Shown: positions 1 to 12,887, counted from the stretch's first letter. The stretch: DNA of 64,000 bases from Hyaloraphidium curvatum (GCA_025558095.1 JAIVFI010000043.1:310001-374000), one strand, 5' to 3'. Program-made: numbers and translations. Notes: generated from the sequence alone by a model not told the origin.

Positions 1-652
1 CGCGCTGGTCGCGATGTTCACGGCCATCCAAAAGTAGCCCTCGAGCTTGTGCGCCTCGGCACCCTCCCGCAGGCCGCCCGTCCGCGAGAGGTCGCCCCAG
101 CCGGCGACGAGGGAGCTCGTCACGATCATGCTGAATGCGACCATGGCCAGCGGCGTGACGGGGGACCCGTTCAGGAACGCGCGCTCGCTGTACGCGATCG
201 CAATCGTGTTCCCGTTTTTAAGGACGGTGTAGAGGGGGATGGAGAGCACGGCGAGCGCCTTCATGGACGAGTAAATCATCCCCACGAGGCAGAGCGCCAC
301 CGGCATCCCTGCGGAGGCGTGAGCGCCGCTCAGCGCCCGGTTCTGGCGAATTGCACAAACACGGCCCAGACCCACATTGCCGCGCCTCGGCGGGCCGGAA
401 CGGTCTGTGCGACGCGAGCCCGAGCGCGCAGAACACCTCCAGGAGCACCAGCACCGTCCCGTGCTGGATGGCCAGCAGCAGAAAGTTCGCGGTGAAGTGG
501 TATTTGCTCAGCACGAACTTGTTTGCCAGCAGCATGAGCGTCGACGAGGCGCAGAAGGCGAGCACGGCGGTCGCCCGGTGCACGCGGCTGAAGGCGGGCG
601 GCGCGCCCTCCGCCCGCGGCGTCACCTCGCCCGCCTCGAGCTGCTTCGCCAT
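1..652 (-). CDS. Nucleotide-sugar (GDP-mannose type) transporter, 3' part outside window
   Basis: Member of the drug/metabolite transporter superfamily, closest in motif content to Golgi GDP-mannose transporters (Vrg4/Gmt1), which import GDP-mannose for glycosylation. Exon 1 runs 652-376 and begins MAKQLEAGEV. It holds a first membrane helix followed by LLANKFVLSKYHFTANFLLL, like the conserved NK-VLS...NFLLLAIQ stretch of the family. A 67-bp intron (donor GTGGGT at 375-370, acceptor CAG at 311-309) restores the frame through a split Trp codon. Exon 2 continues WMPVALCLVGMIYSSMKAL and VLKNGNTIAIAYSERAFLNG, the latter at the family's nucleotide-sugar-binding FKN...AYGE region. The reading frame is still open at base 1. 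A start at 691 is possible but adds only a Gly-rich leader. Substrate is inferred from similarity. Confidence 0.85.
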
Positions 653-851
653 TGCGCCGCCTCCGTTGGCGCGGCCGGCCGGCCGGAACACCGTCGCGCG
701 GAGTCAGGGCCGCCCTGACTCCAGACTGTTTTTCGGGCTGAGGACTCGGAGCCTGACTCGGAGCACGATCGACCTCGGTGCGCGACTCCACGCGCACACC
801 CGCTTCGCAGCACTCGGCACACGTCCATCCGCGGCCCCGTACGCCCGAAGC

Positions 852-1516
852 ATGAGCAAACGCGCCGAAGACGATTCCGCTGCCGACCCTGCCCCGGAGG
901 AGAGCGGGCCGCCAGAGAAAAAGGCCAAGACGGACGACGCGTCGGACGCGTCTCCCGCTGCGGAGGCCGCGAAGGAGGCGCCCGCGGCCGAAGCGGCTGG
1001 TCACGCGACATCTTCGAGGTGAGCAGCGCTCGAGCTGGGTCCGGATTCGCCGACTGGAGCTCACTGCGCGGCCGTGCCCGAGAAGCCTCTTCGACCACAT
1101 CTCGCTCCCCGTCACGGACTTCGAAAAATCGAAGGCGTTCTACCTGGCGGCGCTGAAACCACTCGGAGTCGAGAGCATCATGGAATTCGGAAAGAGCGTC
1201 GGCATGGGAAAGGTTCGGGGCCCTCAATCGCTGGATCCAGCCTGCTGATGGGCGTTCCTAGAACGGCGAACCGTCCTTCTGGATCGACGGCACGACGGGC
1301 GCGGACGTCACGACCCCCAAAGGCCAGCACCTCGCCTTCAGCGCGCCGACCAGGAAGCTCGTCGACGAGTGGTACGAGGCCGCGATCGCCGCCGGCGGGA
1401 CCGACAACGGCAAGCCGGGGCTCCGCAAGGATTACAGCCCGACGTACTACGGCGCCTTCGTGCTCGACCCGGATGGGCACCGCATCGAGGCCGTGTGCCA
1501 CGCGGCCGAGGAGTGA
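852..1516 (+). CDS. VOC-family (glyoxalase/bleomycin-resistance-like) protein
   Basis: Three exons. Exon 1 (852-1018) encodes a low-complexity Lys/Glu/Ala-rich leader (MSKRAEDDSAADPAPEE, then PPEKKAK, a possible nuclear signal). After an intron ending at about 1093 the VOC fold begins LFDHISLPVTDFEKSKAFYL. A second intron (about 1214-1261) joins GMGK to NGEPSFWIDG. The domain keeps the usual metal-ligand spacing of the superfamily: His in FDHISLPV, His in GQHLAFSAP and Glu in HRIEAVCHA near the C-terminus. Only one beta-alpha-beta-beta-beta pair is present, so it should dimerise to form active sites. Single-domain fungal VOC proteins of this type have mostly unknown substrates. Stop TGA at 1514-1516. 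Confidence 0.8.
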
Positions 1517-1800
1517 GGCTGGGCACGAAGAGATCGATATCCTTGACGACGCGACCGGTGGCCCTCTCGCCGTGATCCATCTACTGGCTTGTCTTCAGGT
1601 GACGATTTTGTACTGGAAATGAACATTCTTGGCTTGCCTCCCTTTTGAAAGCTTGGCCGTGGAAGACGTTGACGGTGCCGCGCGCGAGATTCCGCTCGGA
1701 CTTAACAAAGCGACTTCCGCCACCGCCCCTCACACCTCCGCAGCCCCGGCGGCCCGCTCCTAGAGGCCTCTGCGCTCTTCCCCCGAACCCCTGCAAAGCC

Positions 1801-2978
1801 ATGAGCGGGCTCAAGCTTCTCGTTCCCGTGAAGCGGGTCATCGACTACGCGGTGAAGATCCGGGTGCTGCCCAACAAGAAGGGCGTCGAGACGAGTGGGT
1901 CCGCCCCGCCGGCGCCGCATCGCGCTTCTAAACGGCACTTTGTCGTTGCCGCGCCCGTTTCCGGTGCCCTGGTGCCGCCGCTGCGGGGACAGACAACGTG
2001 AAGCACTCGATGAACCCGTTCGACGAAATCGCCGTGGAGGAGGCGGTGCAGCTCAAGGAGAAGAAGCTGGCCAAGGAAATCGTCGCGGTGTCCATCGGCG
2101 GACCCAAGAACCAGGAGGTGCTGCGGACGGCGCTGGCGATGGGCGCCGACCGGGCGATCCATGTCGACGTGGGAGAGGGGACCGAGGTGCAGCCGCTGCA
2201 GGTGAATATCTGGACCCCATCGGGGGCTACGTGGAGCGACGTCCTTGTCGGGTTTCGGGGGGAGACGTGGACTAAGGCCGGAACGAGGCTTGCTGCGGCC
2301 GATTTGGGCGAGAGGATCGGGCGCCACGCGGATGGTCTCTGACATCCCGGGTCGCTCGCAGGTTGCCAAGATCCTCAAGGCCGTTGCGGAGCAGGAGAAG
2401 CCGGACCTCGTGATTGTTGGCAAGCAGGCCATCGACGACGATGCGAACCAAACAGGTCAGATGTTGGCAGGCCTTCTTGACTGGCCCCAGGTGCGTCGTC
2501 TCGAAAGCCGCAGCGAGGCTCTACCCTCATCGATGTTTTCAACAGGGCACTTTTGCCTCCAAGTTGGAGGTTGCCGGTGACTCCATCACCGTCACGCGGG
2601 AGGTGGACGGCGGTCTCGAGACGATCAAGACCAAGCTGCCCGCGGTCGTGAGCGCCGACCTGCGGCTCAACACCCCGCGGTATGCGACGCTCCCGAACAT
2701 CATGAAGGCGAAGAAGAAGCCGCTCGCCGTGTGGAAGAAGGACAAGGAGCTGGCCGGGCTGGACCTGGACCCGCGGCTCGAGGTGATTGAGGTGTCGGAG
2801 CCGAGCAAGCGGGAAGGCGGCAAGAAGGTCGAGAGCGTCGACGAGGTGCGTTTTTCTCGACCAGACTGTTTTTCGCCCTCGTCTCATCAGTCCTGCTGGC
2901 CACCCCATCACATCGCGCCGTCCCTTTCCGACCATCCAGCTGATCGAGAAGCTAAAAAACGAGGCCAAAGTGCTGTGA
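1801..2978 (+). CDS. ETFB: Electron transfer flavoprotein subunit beta
   Basis: Mitochondrial ETF beta, which with ETF alpha passes electrons from acyl-CoA dehydrogenases to ETF-ubiquinone oxidoreductase. Five exons: 1801-1894, 1993-2201, 2362-2490, 2546-2845 and 2940-2978, all with GT...AG boundaries in matching phase. The start [20 protein letters not shown] is the typical N-terminus, followed by [18 protein letters not shown] and the AMP-binding-domain signature [16 protein letters not shown]. The C-terminus ends [12 protein letters not shown], as in fungal and animal homologues. Length (about 256 residues) matches the family. It lies just upstream of a thiolase on the same strand; both act in fatty-acid oxidation, but separate promoters are likely. 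Confidence 0.95.
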
Positions 2979-3182
2979 TTGTGATGGATGCTTGAATATA
3001 CCTGCTGCTGTTGGCCGAAAGTAAAGTCCACGTTGGTTTCGGGGTTCGGCGCTGGGAGTGGAGCCGGGGACCCGAAAAACGGCAGACGGCTCAATTGTCG
3101 CCCCGTCCGCCGCAAAAGCACTCGCAGCAAGTCGCTGTTTGCACACCCATCGTCGCTACTACCGCCGCAAGACTCCGCCAAA

Positions 3183-5333
3183 ATGCCCGGCCGTCGCGTG
3201 AGCACCAGTACCCGCCTGCGCCGGGCGCCGGGGACGCGTGCTGACCGACCAACTCGTGCACCGTCTCCGCCCTTCTCCCACCATCTTCGGCGCTCCGTGT
3301 CCTCTATGCCGTCCATTCGCGCTACAGGTCTACATCGTTGGTGTCGGCATGTGAGTTCCGAAGTCCGCTGGTGCTCCATCTCGCGGCCGGAGCTGCCGGT
3401 GGAGTCATCGACCGAACGCTGATCTTGCGACCCGTTGCACAGGACCACCTTCGACAAGCCCGGTGTCAACGCCGACAAGGACTACTGCGACTACGCTCTT
3501 GGTTAGTCGCGCCCCGGGTGGGCCCCTGGAGAATGCTCATCCGGGAATCGCTTGATCAACAGAGGCCGCCACCAAGGCCCTCCTCGACTGCGGTCTCGAC
3601 TACGACGCCGTCGAGTACGCCACGGCGGGCTACGTTTACGGCGACTCGACCTACGGGTGCGTGTTGCCGAAGGGCGGATGGATGGCGGAATCAGTCCTGA
3701 CTCTTTCTTCGATTCACAGCCAGCGCGCTCTGTACCAGCTCGGTCTCACCCAGATCCCGATCATGAACGTGAACAACGTGAGCGATCTGCGCCTATCCCC
3801 CACACCGGCGATTGCTCATGCGCGACTGCGTGCAGAACTGCTCGACCGGGTCGACCGCCCTGTACCTCGCCCGCCAGGCCGTCGCTGGCGGTCTCTACGA
3901 CTGCGCCCTCGCCCTCGGCTTCGAGAAGATGAAGCCCGGCCCGCTCAAGGGCAACTTCCCCGAGCGCACCTCGCCCCTGGACAAGTCGATGGTGATCATG
4001 AACGAGATGGCCCCTATCCAGGCCGCCCCGATCAACCCGCAGATCTTCGGTGAGTCTTCACCTTTGCGAGTCTTGCCGCGTGGATTTGACGTTTGGGTGT
4101 GAAGGCAACGGCGCCATCGAGTACTGCGAGGTCTACAAGCAGCCCCTGGACTCCATGGACTGGATCGCGTCCAAGAACCACACGCATTCGTCGCTGGTGG
4201 GACTTTTTCTTCGGCGCATTCCCGTTCGCCGAACTCACCCCGCCCTCGCAGAACCCCTACGCCCAGTTTAAGCACACGTCGACCGTTGAGGAGGTCCAGA
4301 AGGCGCGCAAGATCTACAAGATGCACACCGTCCTCCACTGCTCGCCCCCCTCGAACGGCTCGGCCTGCGCCATCGTCGCCTCGGAGGACTTTGTCAAGGC
4401 CCACGGCCTCCAGGACATCGCCGTGGAGATCATCGCCCAGACGTGAGTCCTCTACGCCGTCGACGTGCATGGCCAGTATTGACTCATCCTCTCGATCAGC
4501 ATGGCCACCGACTCGAGCAAGCACTTTGCCAAGAACGGCAACCCCAAGAGCCTGATGGAACTCACCGGTGTCGACATGACCCGCAAGGCTGCCGCCGAGG
4601 CCTACGCCGCCGCCGGGATCAAGCCCGCTGACGTCGACGTCATCGAGCTGCACGACTGCTTCTCGTCGAACGAGCTCATCACGATCGACGCGCTCGGCCT
4701 TTGCGAGCCCGGCAAGGCCGGCGAGTGGGTCAAGGTGGGTGTTGTCGAAGGGGTTTGAAGTGAGCGGGCCTCATTTTTCTCGACAGAGCGGCGCCGGCCA
4801 CAACCCCGTGCTCCGCCCCAAGGAGCTTGCTGCTCCCAAGCGCAGCCAGCCCATCAACGTGTCCGGCGGTCTCATCTCCAAGGGCCACCCTCTCGGCGCC
4901 ACCGGTCTCGCCCAGGCCACCGAGCTCACGTGGCAGCTCCGCGGCTGGGCCGGCCCCCGCCAGGTCCAGGGCGCCAAGATCGCCCTCCAGCACAACGTCG
5001 GCCTCGGCGGCGCCGTTGTCGTCACCAGTGAGTTTTACGCTCCGCCGTGCCTTGCTGTCACCTGACGCTTTCCTTAAAGTCTACAAGCGCGGCTTCGGCA
5101 AGACCGGCGCCGCTCCGGCTACCTACGAGAAGACCCTCGGCTACAACCCTGGTACTGTTTTTTTCGTTTTGTTTTGGTTTTCTGCCCGCATTGACGTCGG
5201 TCCCCCCACAGCCGTCGAGGCTCGCGGCATCACCCCCGCGGACGTTGCCAAGGTCGCCAGCAAGAAGGCTGGAAGACTGGACATGAAAGAAGAACTCTTC
5301 ACACAAGATAAAGTGATGCAGTACAAGCTCTGA
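3183..5333 (+). CDS. Sterol carrier protein X-type thiolase (no SCP2 domain)
   Basis: Peroxisomal-type 3-ketoacyl-CoA thiolase of the SCP-x class, which cleaves branched or long 3-oxoacyl-CoA. About ten small exons, starting MPGRR then [15 protein letters not shown] and [14 protein letters not shown]. Catalytic elements seen: the nucleophilic Cys in [16 protein letters not shown] (about 3837), the [18 protein letters not shown] motif (about 4650), the [11 protein letters not shown] loop (about 4885) and GLGGAVVV. The family often carries a C-terminal SCP2 lipid-transfer domain; here the protein ends about 60 residues after the thiolase core, so it is the thiolase-only form. The last residues are QYKL; -YKL is a weak, non-canonical match to a PTS1 peroxisomal signal. 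Stop TGA 5331-5333. Confidence 0.92.
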
Positions 5334-5758
5334 GCGTCTTGTCGTCGTGGCGAGGGCGCCGGGTCTTGATGTATCCGCCTTTCGGCAACAGTAGAAGTTC
5401 GATTGCCGGTGCCGCTAGGAAAAGGGGCCAGATGCCATCACATTCCCGCATCTTATATTCAGTCCTCTTATAGCGTTGATGCTTTGGATTGATGGTGTCT
5501 AGGGTGGAACCGGGGCAGCCCCAGGATGATGATCGGCGGAGCCTCCTTCCCGATCGTCGCCCCCAAACATCGCACGAACGCGAAGAGCATCGCGTTTCTG
5601 AGCTCTAATTGCTCTCTGCCGATAGCAGAGACCCGTTTGTGAACGTGTCCGCGCTGCATTCCAGCACGTGGCAGCACGCAGCTGTCCTCGTCTTCGCGGT
5701 CGCATTCGCCGCGCTCATCGTTTATCGGAGCGTGCTAGAGCCGGGCGAGAGCACCAGA
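5334..5758. other. Intergenic region, 425 bp
   Basis: Holds the thiolase 3' region and the presumed GST promoter. From 5609 a frame joined to the GST encodes a hydrophobic run (VLVFAVAFAALIVY) but has no ATG; a TAA lies just before it at 5606. It is either coincidental or an unrecognised upstream exon. Confidence 0.5.
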
Positions 5759-6598
5759 ATGGCTGCGGATCTTCCTTCCTATTACAAGACCCCGAAGGAC
5801 AAGCCTCTGCTAGGATACTGGGACATTCGCGGACTCGGCCAGCCGATAAGGAACCTTTTGCACTATGTCGGCGTCGAGTACGACGAAGTGCTCTACTTTG
5901 AGGGACGGCAACCGGATTGGGGCAAGGACAAGCCGATCCAGCCGACACCGTTCCCGAACCTGCCCTACTTCTTCGACACGAACGGCATCAAGCTCGTTCA
6001 GAGCAGTGCCATCGTGCGCTACATCGGCCGCAAGCACGGCCTTTTGGGATCGACCGAACAGGAGTCCGCGTATGTTGACATGGTGATGGACGAGGTCGAG
6101 GATTGGCGGAGTGCCGTCGTTGGACTTGCCTGTGGGTTTCCACGATATACCTCCTGCCTGTGCGATGGTGACAATGGTGGACAGACAACCCGGATTTCCC
6201 CTTCCAAGAGGTCTACAACAACAACATCGTCAAGCATCTCGATCTCTTCGAGAAGTACGCGGCGTCGCTTGGAGGCAAATGGATTGCGGGATCGGAGAAG
6301 CCGACCGTTGCCGACTTCCTGCTGTGGGTCCTCCATCCGCCTTGGAGCAACAGCTGAGCTTACCTGCCTATGATTCTGCAGCTACGAGATGCTGGACACC
6401 AACTACTACCTCGTTCTCGAGAACACCACGCCAGCGATCGACGTCTTCGCGTCGCGGCCGAATCTTGGCGCGCTCAAAGCCAAGTTCGAGGCCTTGGAAC
6501 CTATCAAGGCGTACTTCAGCAGTTCGGCCTACAAGAAGCGTCCTTTCAACTACACGCCCGGTGAGATCAGGCCGTTCGGTCGACGTAGCTGCTTCTGA
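5759..6598 (+). CDS. Glutathione S-transferase, mu/sigma-like
   Basis: Cytosolic GST that conjugates glutathione to electrophiles. The first ATG in frame gives MAADLPSYYKTPKDKPLLGYWDIRGLGQPIRNLL; the segment LLGYWDIRGLGQPIR is the mu-class N-terminus with the catalytic Tyr in GYW. The thioredoxin-fold part continues with FPNLPYFF (cis-Pro) and QSSAIVRYIGRKHGL (glutathione gamma-Glu site). Introns lie at about 6132-6187 and 6329-6381. The helical C-domain includes NNNIVKHLDLFEKYAASLGG, KWIAGSEKPTVADF and YEMLDTNYYLVLEN. Stop TGA 6596-6598. Hydrophobic sequence in frame upstream (5690-5730) could be a membrane anchor only if an unseen 5' exon supplies the start. Confidence 0.9.
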
Positions 6599-6816
6599 CC
6601 GGCGATCTTGAAGATGCCAAGTGGTACTGAGTGGCCATTGAGAGAGTAATGGAACATCCGTGATACAATATAGAGCAAAGAAAGCCTATCAGCGTTGGAG
6701 GTCCTGGGAAACTCGACGAGTCCGATGGAACGGCCTGCTACTGGCTGGCTTCAACCGCGACTCGTACTCTTGATCCTGTTCCGCTGACCCTTGAGAAGTC
6801 CCGTGGGCCCGTTACA

Positions 6817-8094
6817 ATGATATTGCGACCGCGAGTGCCTCCAACGGCACGTCTACCCACGACGCTTTCGACGCTTTGGGACGCGTCTGGGAACGCGGGA
6901 GGAACTGTCGAGCTCTCGAATCTCGCGTCGCGAGGGACCATCGCGGTGGTTACGATGGCCCAGAGCTGGGATCCACCGGGTCGCGAGCTTCTTCGGCTCC
7001 TGAAGTGGCTCGCCGATTCGGTGCCGCTTGAAGAATCGGGGCCGGTACCGTCCCCGACGTCCTCGACTCGGACGCGGAAGGACGCGCTCACCAACACGGT
7101 CATTCGCCTCCCTCTGGAGCTACAATCCTTCCTCCATTCTCTTGTCGCCCTTGACACTTGCTTTGTCGTCGTTGTTCCCGCGTGGAACCCTTCAGAGCTT
7201 GCCCATCTCCGGAGTGTGCTGCCGCGGAATGCCTACGTGGTTCCCGACCCAATGCCCGACATTCCGCTCGCGAAACTGCTCGGACTCCAAACGCAGGGCG
7301 GGTTGGGGACGTGGCCAGCCATTTTGGTCGCAGAAGAGGACGGGCAGGTCGCGTCCGTAGTGATCGGAAGGGGCAGCGGCTGGTACGGCGACGGGGAGCT
7401 CCTCCAGACGTTGGCAGCACGGCGGATCAGCGAATGTGACGCTGCGCGCAAGGCCTGGAAAGAGGGGGAGCGGGCAGTGAGGAAAGGGTAAGGGCTCGTC
7501 CTGCCCGGCAAGTTCCAAGTTGACACCTCACTTGCCGACAGGCTCGACCGCTACCGCGCACTCTTTCCTCTCAAGTACGATCATCCCGGGACCGATCCCC
7601 TGCCGGTTGAGATCCTTCTGCAGGTCCTTACCCACCTGATTCCCGATGACTTGCTACATGTCGTCGAATCTCCGAAAGCATCGGAGGAGCCCAACTATCC
7701 CAGCTCAAGCCCCCTCGTGGACGCGAGCGCGGAATCTTGGAGGCGTGACCTGCACTCCTGCGCCTTGGCATCACGGTCCTTCCTCACCTGCGTGCTTACG
7801 CTGGTTGCGCGGCACGCGCTTCCCGCCCTCTCGAAGCTCAAGGAGGTGCTGCCGCAGAACATTGACGGATCGCTCGCGCGGCCATTGGACGGTGCATTGG
7901 ACGCGAGAACGGTGTTTCTCGGGCCCGAGACCGGCGGGGTCAGGGACTACGTGCCGATTGAAGTGCCCTACGCTCGGGACGTCCGGCTGCCAAAAGTCGG
8001 CGTAAGAGATATTGAGAGGAAGCGGCTCATCGTCGAAAGATGGAGGACGGCTCTAATGTCTTGGCACAAGGCCGTGTCGCTGGCACCGCTGTGA
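6817..8094 (+). CDS. Redoxin-like domain fused to an F-box-like segment
   Basis: Exon 1 is 6817-7487. A 54-bp intron (GTAAGG...GCCGACAG, 7488-7541) joins AGG AAA GG to G CTC GAC without a frame change, so the two open stretches are one gene. The N-terminal half has the outline of a thioredoxin/AhpC-type fold (VELSNLASRGTIAVVTMAQ, CFVVVVPAWNPSELAHLRS, then TWPAILVAEEDGQVASVVIG) but no CxxC, so catalysis is doubtful. The C-terminal half begins LDRYRALFPLKYDHPGTDPL and contains PLPVEILLQVLTHLIPDDLL plus DLHSCALASRSFL, which look like the two halves of an F-box separated by an insertion. If real, it would recruit SKP1. About 405 residues. Redoxin assignment is tentative. Confidence 0.6.
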
Positions 8095-8269
8095 CTCTAC
8101 ACCGGGTGCGCCTTGACGCAGAATCGGGAATCCAATGAAGCTGCCCAAGTCTGCGGACCTTGCGCCGGTGGCACTGGGTTCTGTTCCGCGGCACAGGGCG
8201 GGCATGCCCCCCGAGCGGGCTTGCCCGACGAACAAGAAGAATGAAGTCTTCACAGTATGCAGTTCAGTG

Positions 8270-9608
8270 TCAATCTTTCCGTCCGCTAGCCTCTTCGGCA
8301 AGTTCGGTTTCCGAGCTTCCCTTTGCGTCCACAGCCGCCGTCGGCGTCGGTTCCGCCGCGTGCGTGGGCACGGTCTCGCCCTCCTCTGCATCTTTCGGCA
8401 GCGAAGCCTGGTACTCGTCCCAAAGCTCCCCGACGCTCTTCCCCGCCAGCCACCAGATGCAGTCCTGGTTCCATTCGCCCTCGCTTCCGCAGTACGCATT
8501 GAGCCTCTCGACGAAGCCGGGATGGCGTTTTTCGATCCAGTCCAGGAAGAAGCCGGTCGTCTGGTAGCCGGCGAGCCAGTTGTCGGAGCGGCCTTCGCGC
8601 CAGTGAGGCGGCGAGAGGCGGTGGCGGAGGCGGACCAAGTCAGCGAGCCCTTCAATGAGGCCGCCGGGGAGGTTGTTTAGGGTCGAATGCTGCCAGACGT
8701 GCACGAGCTCGTGTACCAAAACGCCGTGGCACTAGAGAAACGCAATTCCGCGACAAGGATAGGAAGAAGAAAGATCAGTAGGCGACAAACGACTGTTGAG
8801 TCGGGCCACATACTTCGCTACGAAGGCCGTCGAGCCCGCTGCGCTTTAAGATGTCTCTGAGGTACCTCGTGCTCAGGTGGATTTCAGACTGGGTCCCATC
8901 GTCATTGCTGGTCGTGTAGGCAATGCCATCCATGTTGTCGGTAAAGAGCATCACTCTGGTGGTTCGAAGTCGGTAACCGACGGTGAGTCGCGAAGGACTC
9001 GGTTTCGACGTTCCACTCACGCCTGCCGCGGGCCTGGGAAGCGTGCGTACTTGACGGTCGGATAAAGCATCTCGACGACGCCGACGCTGAGTTCCTCAAA
9101 CCAACTGCGAAATGGGGTTGAGAAGCGGAACGCGGCCTCCTGAGGGATGAGCTCACATGTTCGGGTCACGCCCTCCCGGCACGGCTTTCCGAAACAGATC
9201 GCCCGTTTCCTTCGAATCGTCGTTGTTGATCCACACGTAGGTCGGCGTGGGATATTGTCCAGGCGGAGGAGGCACCGGAATGGGCGCCGTTTCCTCCTCG
9301 TCATCATCCGCTCCATCGCCGCCGTCCTCCTCGCCGGATTTGTAGCCGCCTTCGCTTCCTTCCTCGCGTTCGGAGCCCGCATCTTTAGCTCCAGTTCCGG
9401 TTTCATCGCCTCCCAAAGCGGCATCCTTCTCGACCTCCCGAGAAACCTCTTCCCATTCGGAATCGGTACCCGGCGATCTGTCCGGTTCAGCCCTCGATGG
9501 CGACGGGTTGGGGGCAAAAATGGTCGCTGCCGACCCAGCCGGCGCTTCGGAAGTGACTGAAGACTCAGTCCCGGAGGTTTCGAGACGTGCTCTTTCCTCA
9601 GAGGCCAT
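8270..9608 (-). CDS. Basic secretory protein (BSP) family zinc metallopeptidase-like
   Basis: Four exons on the minus strand. Exon 1 (9608 to about 9159) encodes an acidic, Ser/Glu/Asp-rich stretch of about 150 residues ending [19 protein letters not shown]. Later exons give [37 protein letters not shown] and the core [19 protein letters not shown], with HExxH zinc-binding residues, followed by [18 protein letters not shown] and the [15 protein letters not shown] block. These match the order in plant and fungal BSP proteins (zincin-like). Unlike most BSPs there is no visible signal peptide; instead there is the acidic leader, so location is unclear. The start lies 146 bp head-to-head from a polyubiquitin gene, suggesting a shared promoter. 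Confidence 0.85.
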
Positions 9609-11037
<1,429 letters not shown>

Positions 11038-11231
11038 AGAGGACTGTTCGCGGACGGTTGCAGCTGGACTGTGGCACGGTGTACCTTAATTTGATTTGAC
11101 ATTTGATGATCCACCACATTCGAGAGTCACGATCTTTCTGTGTCCTCTGCTAGAGATGACTCGGGTCGTAGCCGGGGACGTCGGCATTCCAATGGATGAC
11201 ACCTGTCCCCCTGTGGGTCCCGACGTGACAA

Positions 11232-12776
11232 ATGGATCCGAAAGAGGAGACGACGACTGCCATTGCTATTGAGAACCCCGCTCCACGGAAATCCAGCATC
11301 CTGAGCCGGGCGGAATGGCTCGTTCTGCTTCCCGCTGCGCCCTCCCCGTTGCAAGCCATGTCCGGAGCTTCTCCCCCCGCAGACCCTGCGGCGGACCTGC
11401 GGAATGCGGATCCTCTTACACTTGATTCATTCACCTCTATTCTCTCTAAGTGGACGCCTTCGCTGGCGATCTCGGTCAGGGTTCAGCGCGCGACCGAACC
11501 TTGGGCTACAAGGCCCGTCCTTCGCGGGACGCTCCTGTACCTCGTCTTTGTGCCTCTACTGGCCGTGCCTTGGGTCTTCAATGACGGCAGATTCGGATCC
11601 GTTCAATTGGCCGTGGGAACGTCCACGCTGGCACTAGCTTTCTTCGCCAGCTCCGTTGGGATAACTCTGTTTGCTGTGTATCAAGCAGGTCTCAAAGTCA
11701 TGGGAAACTCTACGACCACTGTTAAGGTTGCTTCTCGGGACTATTCGTCTCACGGTGCCGCCGGTCTTGCGAGGTGGATCCAGCTGGCGTCCAAAGTGGG
11801 CTCCGATTCCGCGGTTACAGCCCTGCTGGGCCACAACTCTAAGGACGACTTGTGCCCGTGCCCCAATGTGCAATGTGCAGGGCGTCTGCCGCGCCGCGCT
11901 GATGTTCTTCGGATAGTGGATATGTCGTTCCGGCTTTCTTTGCTGACCTTTAGTGGGTTCTCGTACTTCTGGACGCCTCTAGTTTCTACAGGCATCGCCC
12001 AACGCACCTGGACGACGCCGTGGTCTGCCGTTTTCGGCGGGCTGACCGTCGCCGCCCTCTTGAACTTTGGATGGCCAGCGGCCTTGGTGCGCTTCTCGAC
12101 CAACGTTCCACTACTTCAGCTCTCCAACCGGATCGGATGCCGCGCCATGAAGCTTGCTTCGGAAGACATGCTCTGCCGCTACCGTCTCCTGATTGACACG
12201 GGTGCACAATGGACTCGTGGAACCACTTCGGAGCGGCAGCTTTACATGGACCTCCACATTCTCTTCACAAGCAGCTGGCGGCGCCGCATTCTTCAGTACA
12301 CCGCTAGCGTCGCAAATCTATTCGCTTCTTCTGTCAACCTCCTGATGGGTTTGATCAACATCGCTGCCTGTTCTTGCCTGCCGGCTTGCTTTCTCCTTTA
12401 CCTCGTTTATACGCTTGCGATGAATCTCATCGACCTCGTCAATGTTAGCGCGGCCAATGCGCAGATTTCAGACGTGCGCTCGCTATACGCGGATGTCTCT
12501 TCAGAACTCCGCGAGCTCCGCCGGATCGCCTATACGGCACCGTCCCGACCTGATCCAGATGTGATCGCCGCGTTGGAGGCCGACGCGGAAGTCCTGGGCT
12601 CCTACCTGGATGTCGACCGCTACCGCTTGAAGTTTCTTGGTTTCGTGATGACGTACGGCGTCGTCAGGACGCTATTCGCGACCCTTCTGACGCTGGGGAT
12701 TGGGCTCTGGTCCATTCTGAGGGGTTTGGGAGTTTTCGTCACGATGGAGACGATCTGTCCGATCGTGGGCCCGTGA
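11232..12776 (+). CDS. Multi-membrane protein of unknown family, paralogue A
   Basis: Intronless, 514 residues, no recognised family. It shares its architecture with two other genes in this window (27622-29061 and 35045-36577). The N-terminal cytosolic-looking part has EWLVLLPA, then DPAADLRNADPLTLDSFTS. Hydrophobic helices lie near residues 98-115, 128-152, 232-250, 264-285, 355-400 and 470-500. Between the second and third is a Cys cluster, DDLCPCPNVQCAG. After the penultimate helix pair comes NVSAANAQISDVRSLYADV, probably a coiled segment. The C-terminus is GIGLWSILRGLGVFVTMETICP. No signal peptide. It lies between the two polyubiquitin arms, in tandem with the selenoprotein-like gene. Function unknown; a membrane scaffold or channel cannot be told apart from the sequence. 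Confidence 0.85.
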   Translation: MDPKEETTTAIAIENPAPRKSSILSRAEWLVLLPAAPSPLQAMSGASPPADPAADLRNADPLTLDSFTSILSKWTPSLAISVRVQRATEPWATRPVLRGTLLYLVFVPLLAVPWVFNDGRFGSVQLAVGTSTLALAFFASSVGITLFAVYQAGLKVMGNSTTTVKVASRDYSSHGAAGLARWIQLASKVGSDSAVTALLGHNSKDDLCPCPNVQCAGRLPRRADVLRIVDMSFRLSLLTFSGFSYFWTPLVSTGIAQRTWTTPWSAVFGGLTVAALLNFGWPAALVRFSTNVPLLQLSNRIGCRAMKLASEDMLCRYRLLIDTGAQWTRGTTSERQLYMDLHILFTSSWRRRILQYTASVANLFASSVNLLMGLINIAACSCLPACFLLYLVYTLAMNLIDLVNVSAANAQISDVRSLYADVSSELRELRRIAYTAPSRPDPDVIAALEADAEVLGSYLDVDRYRLKFLGFVMTYGVVRTLFATLLTLGIGLWSILRGLGVFVTMETICPIVGP

Positions 12777-12887
12777 AAGATGTCGTCAAAGATGTAAAGG
12801 TTGATGAAATCGAACGCCTTTTGCGACCTACTCTTGGCAGTCACGGATGCGGAACCCCGATCGTCGCGCTCCGCGGAAGGACGAAAG

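Noticed and set aside
5609-5758. N-terminal membrane anchor of the GST
   Set aside because: The frame has no ATG and an upstream TAA; kept only as a possibility if a 5' exon is found.
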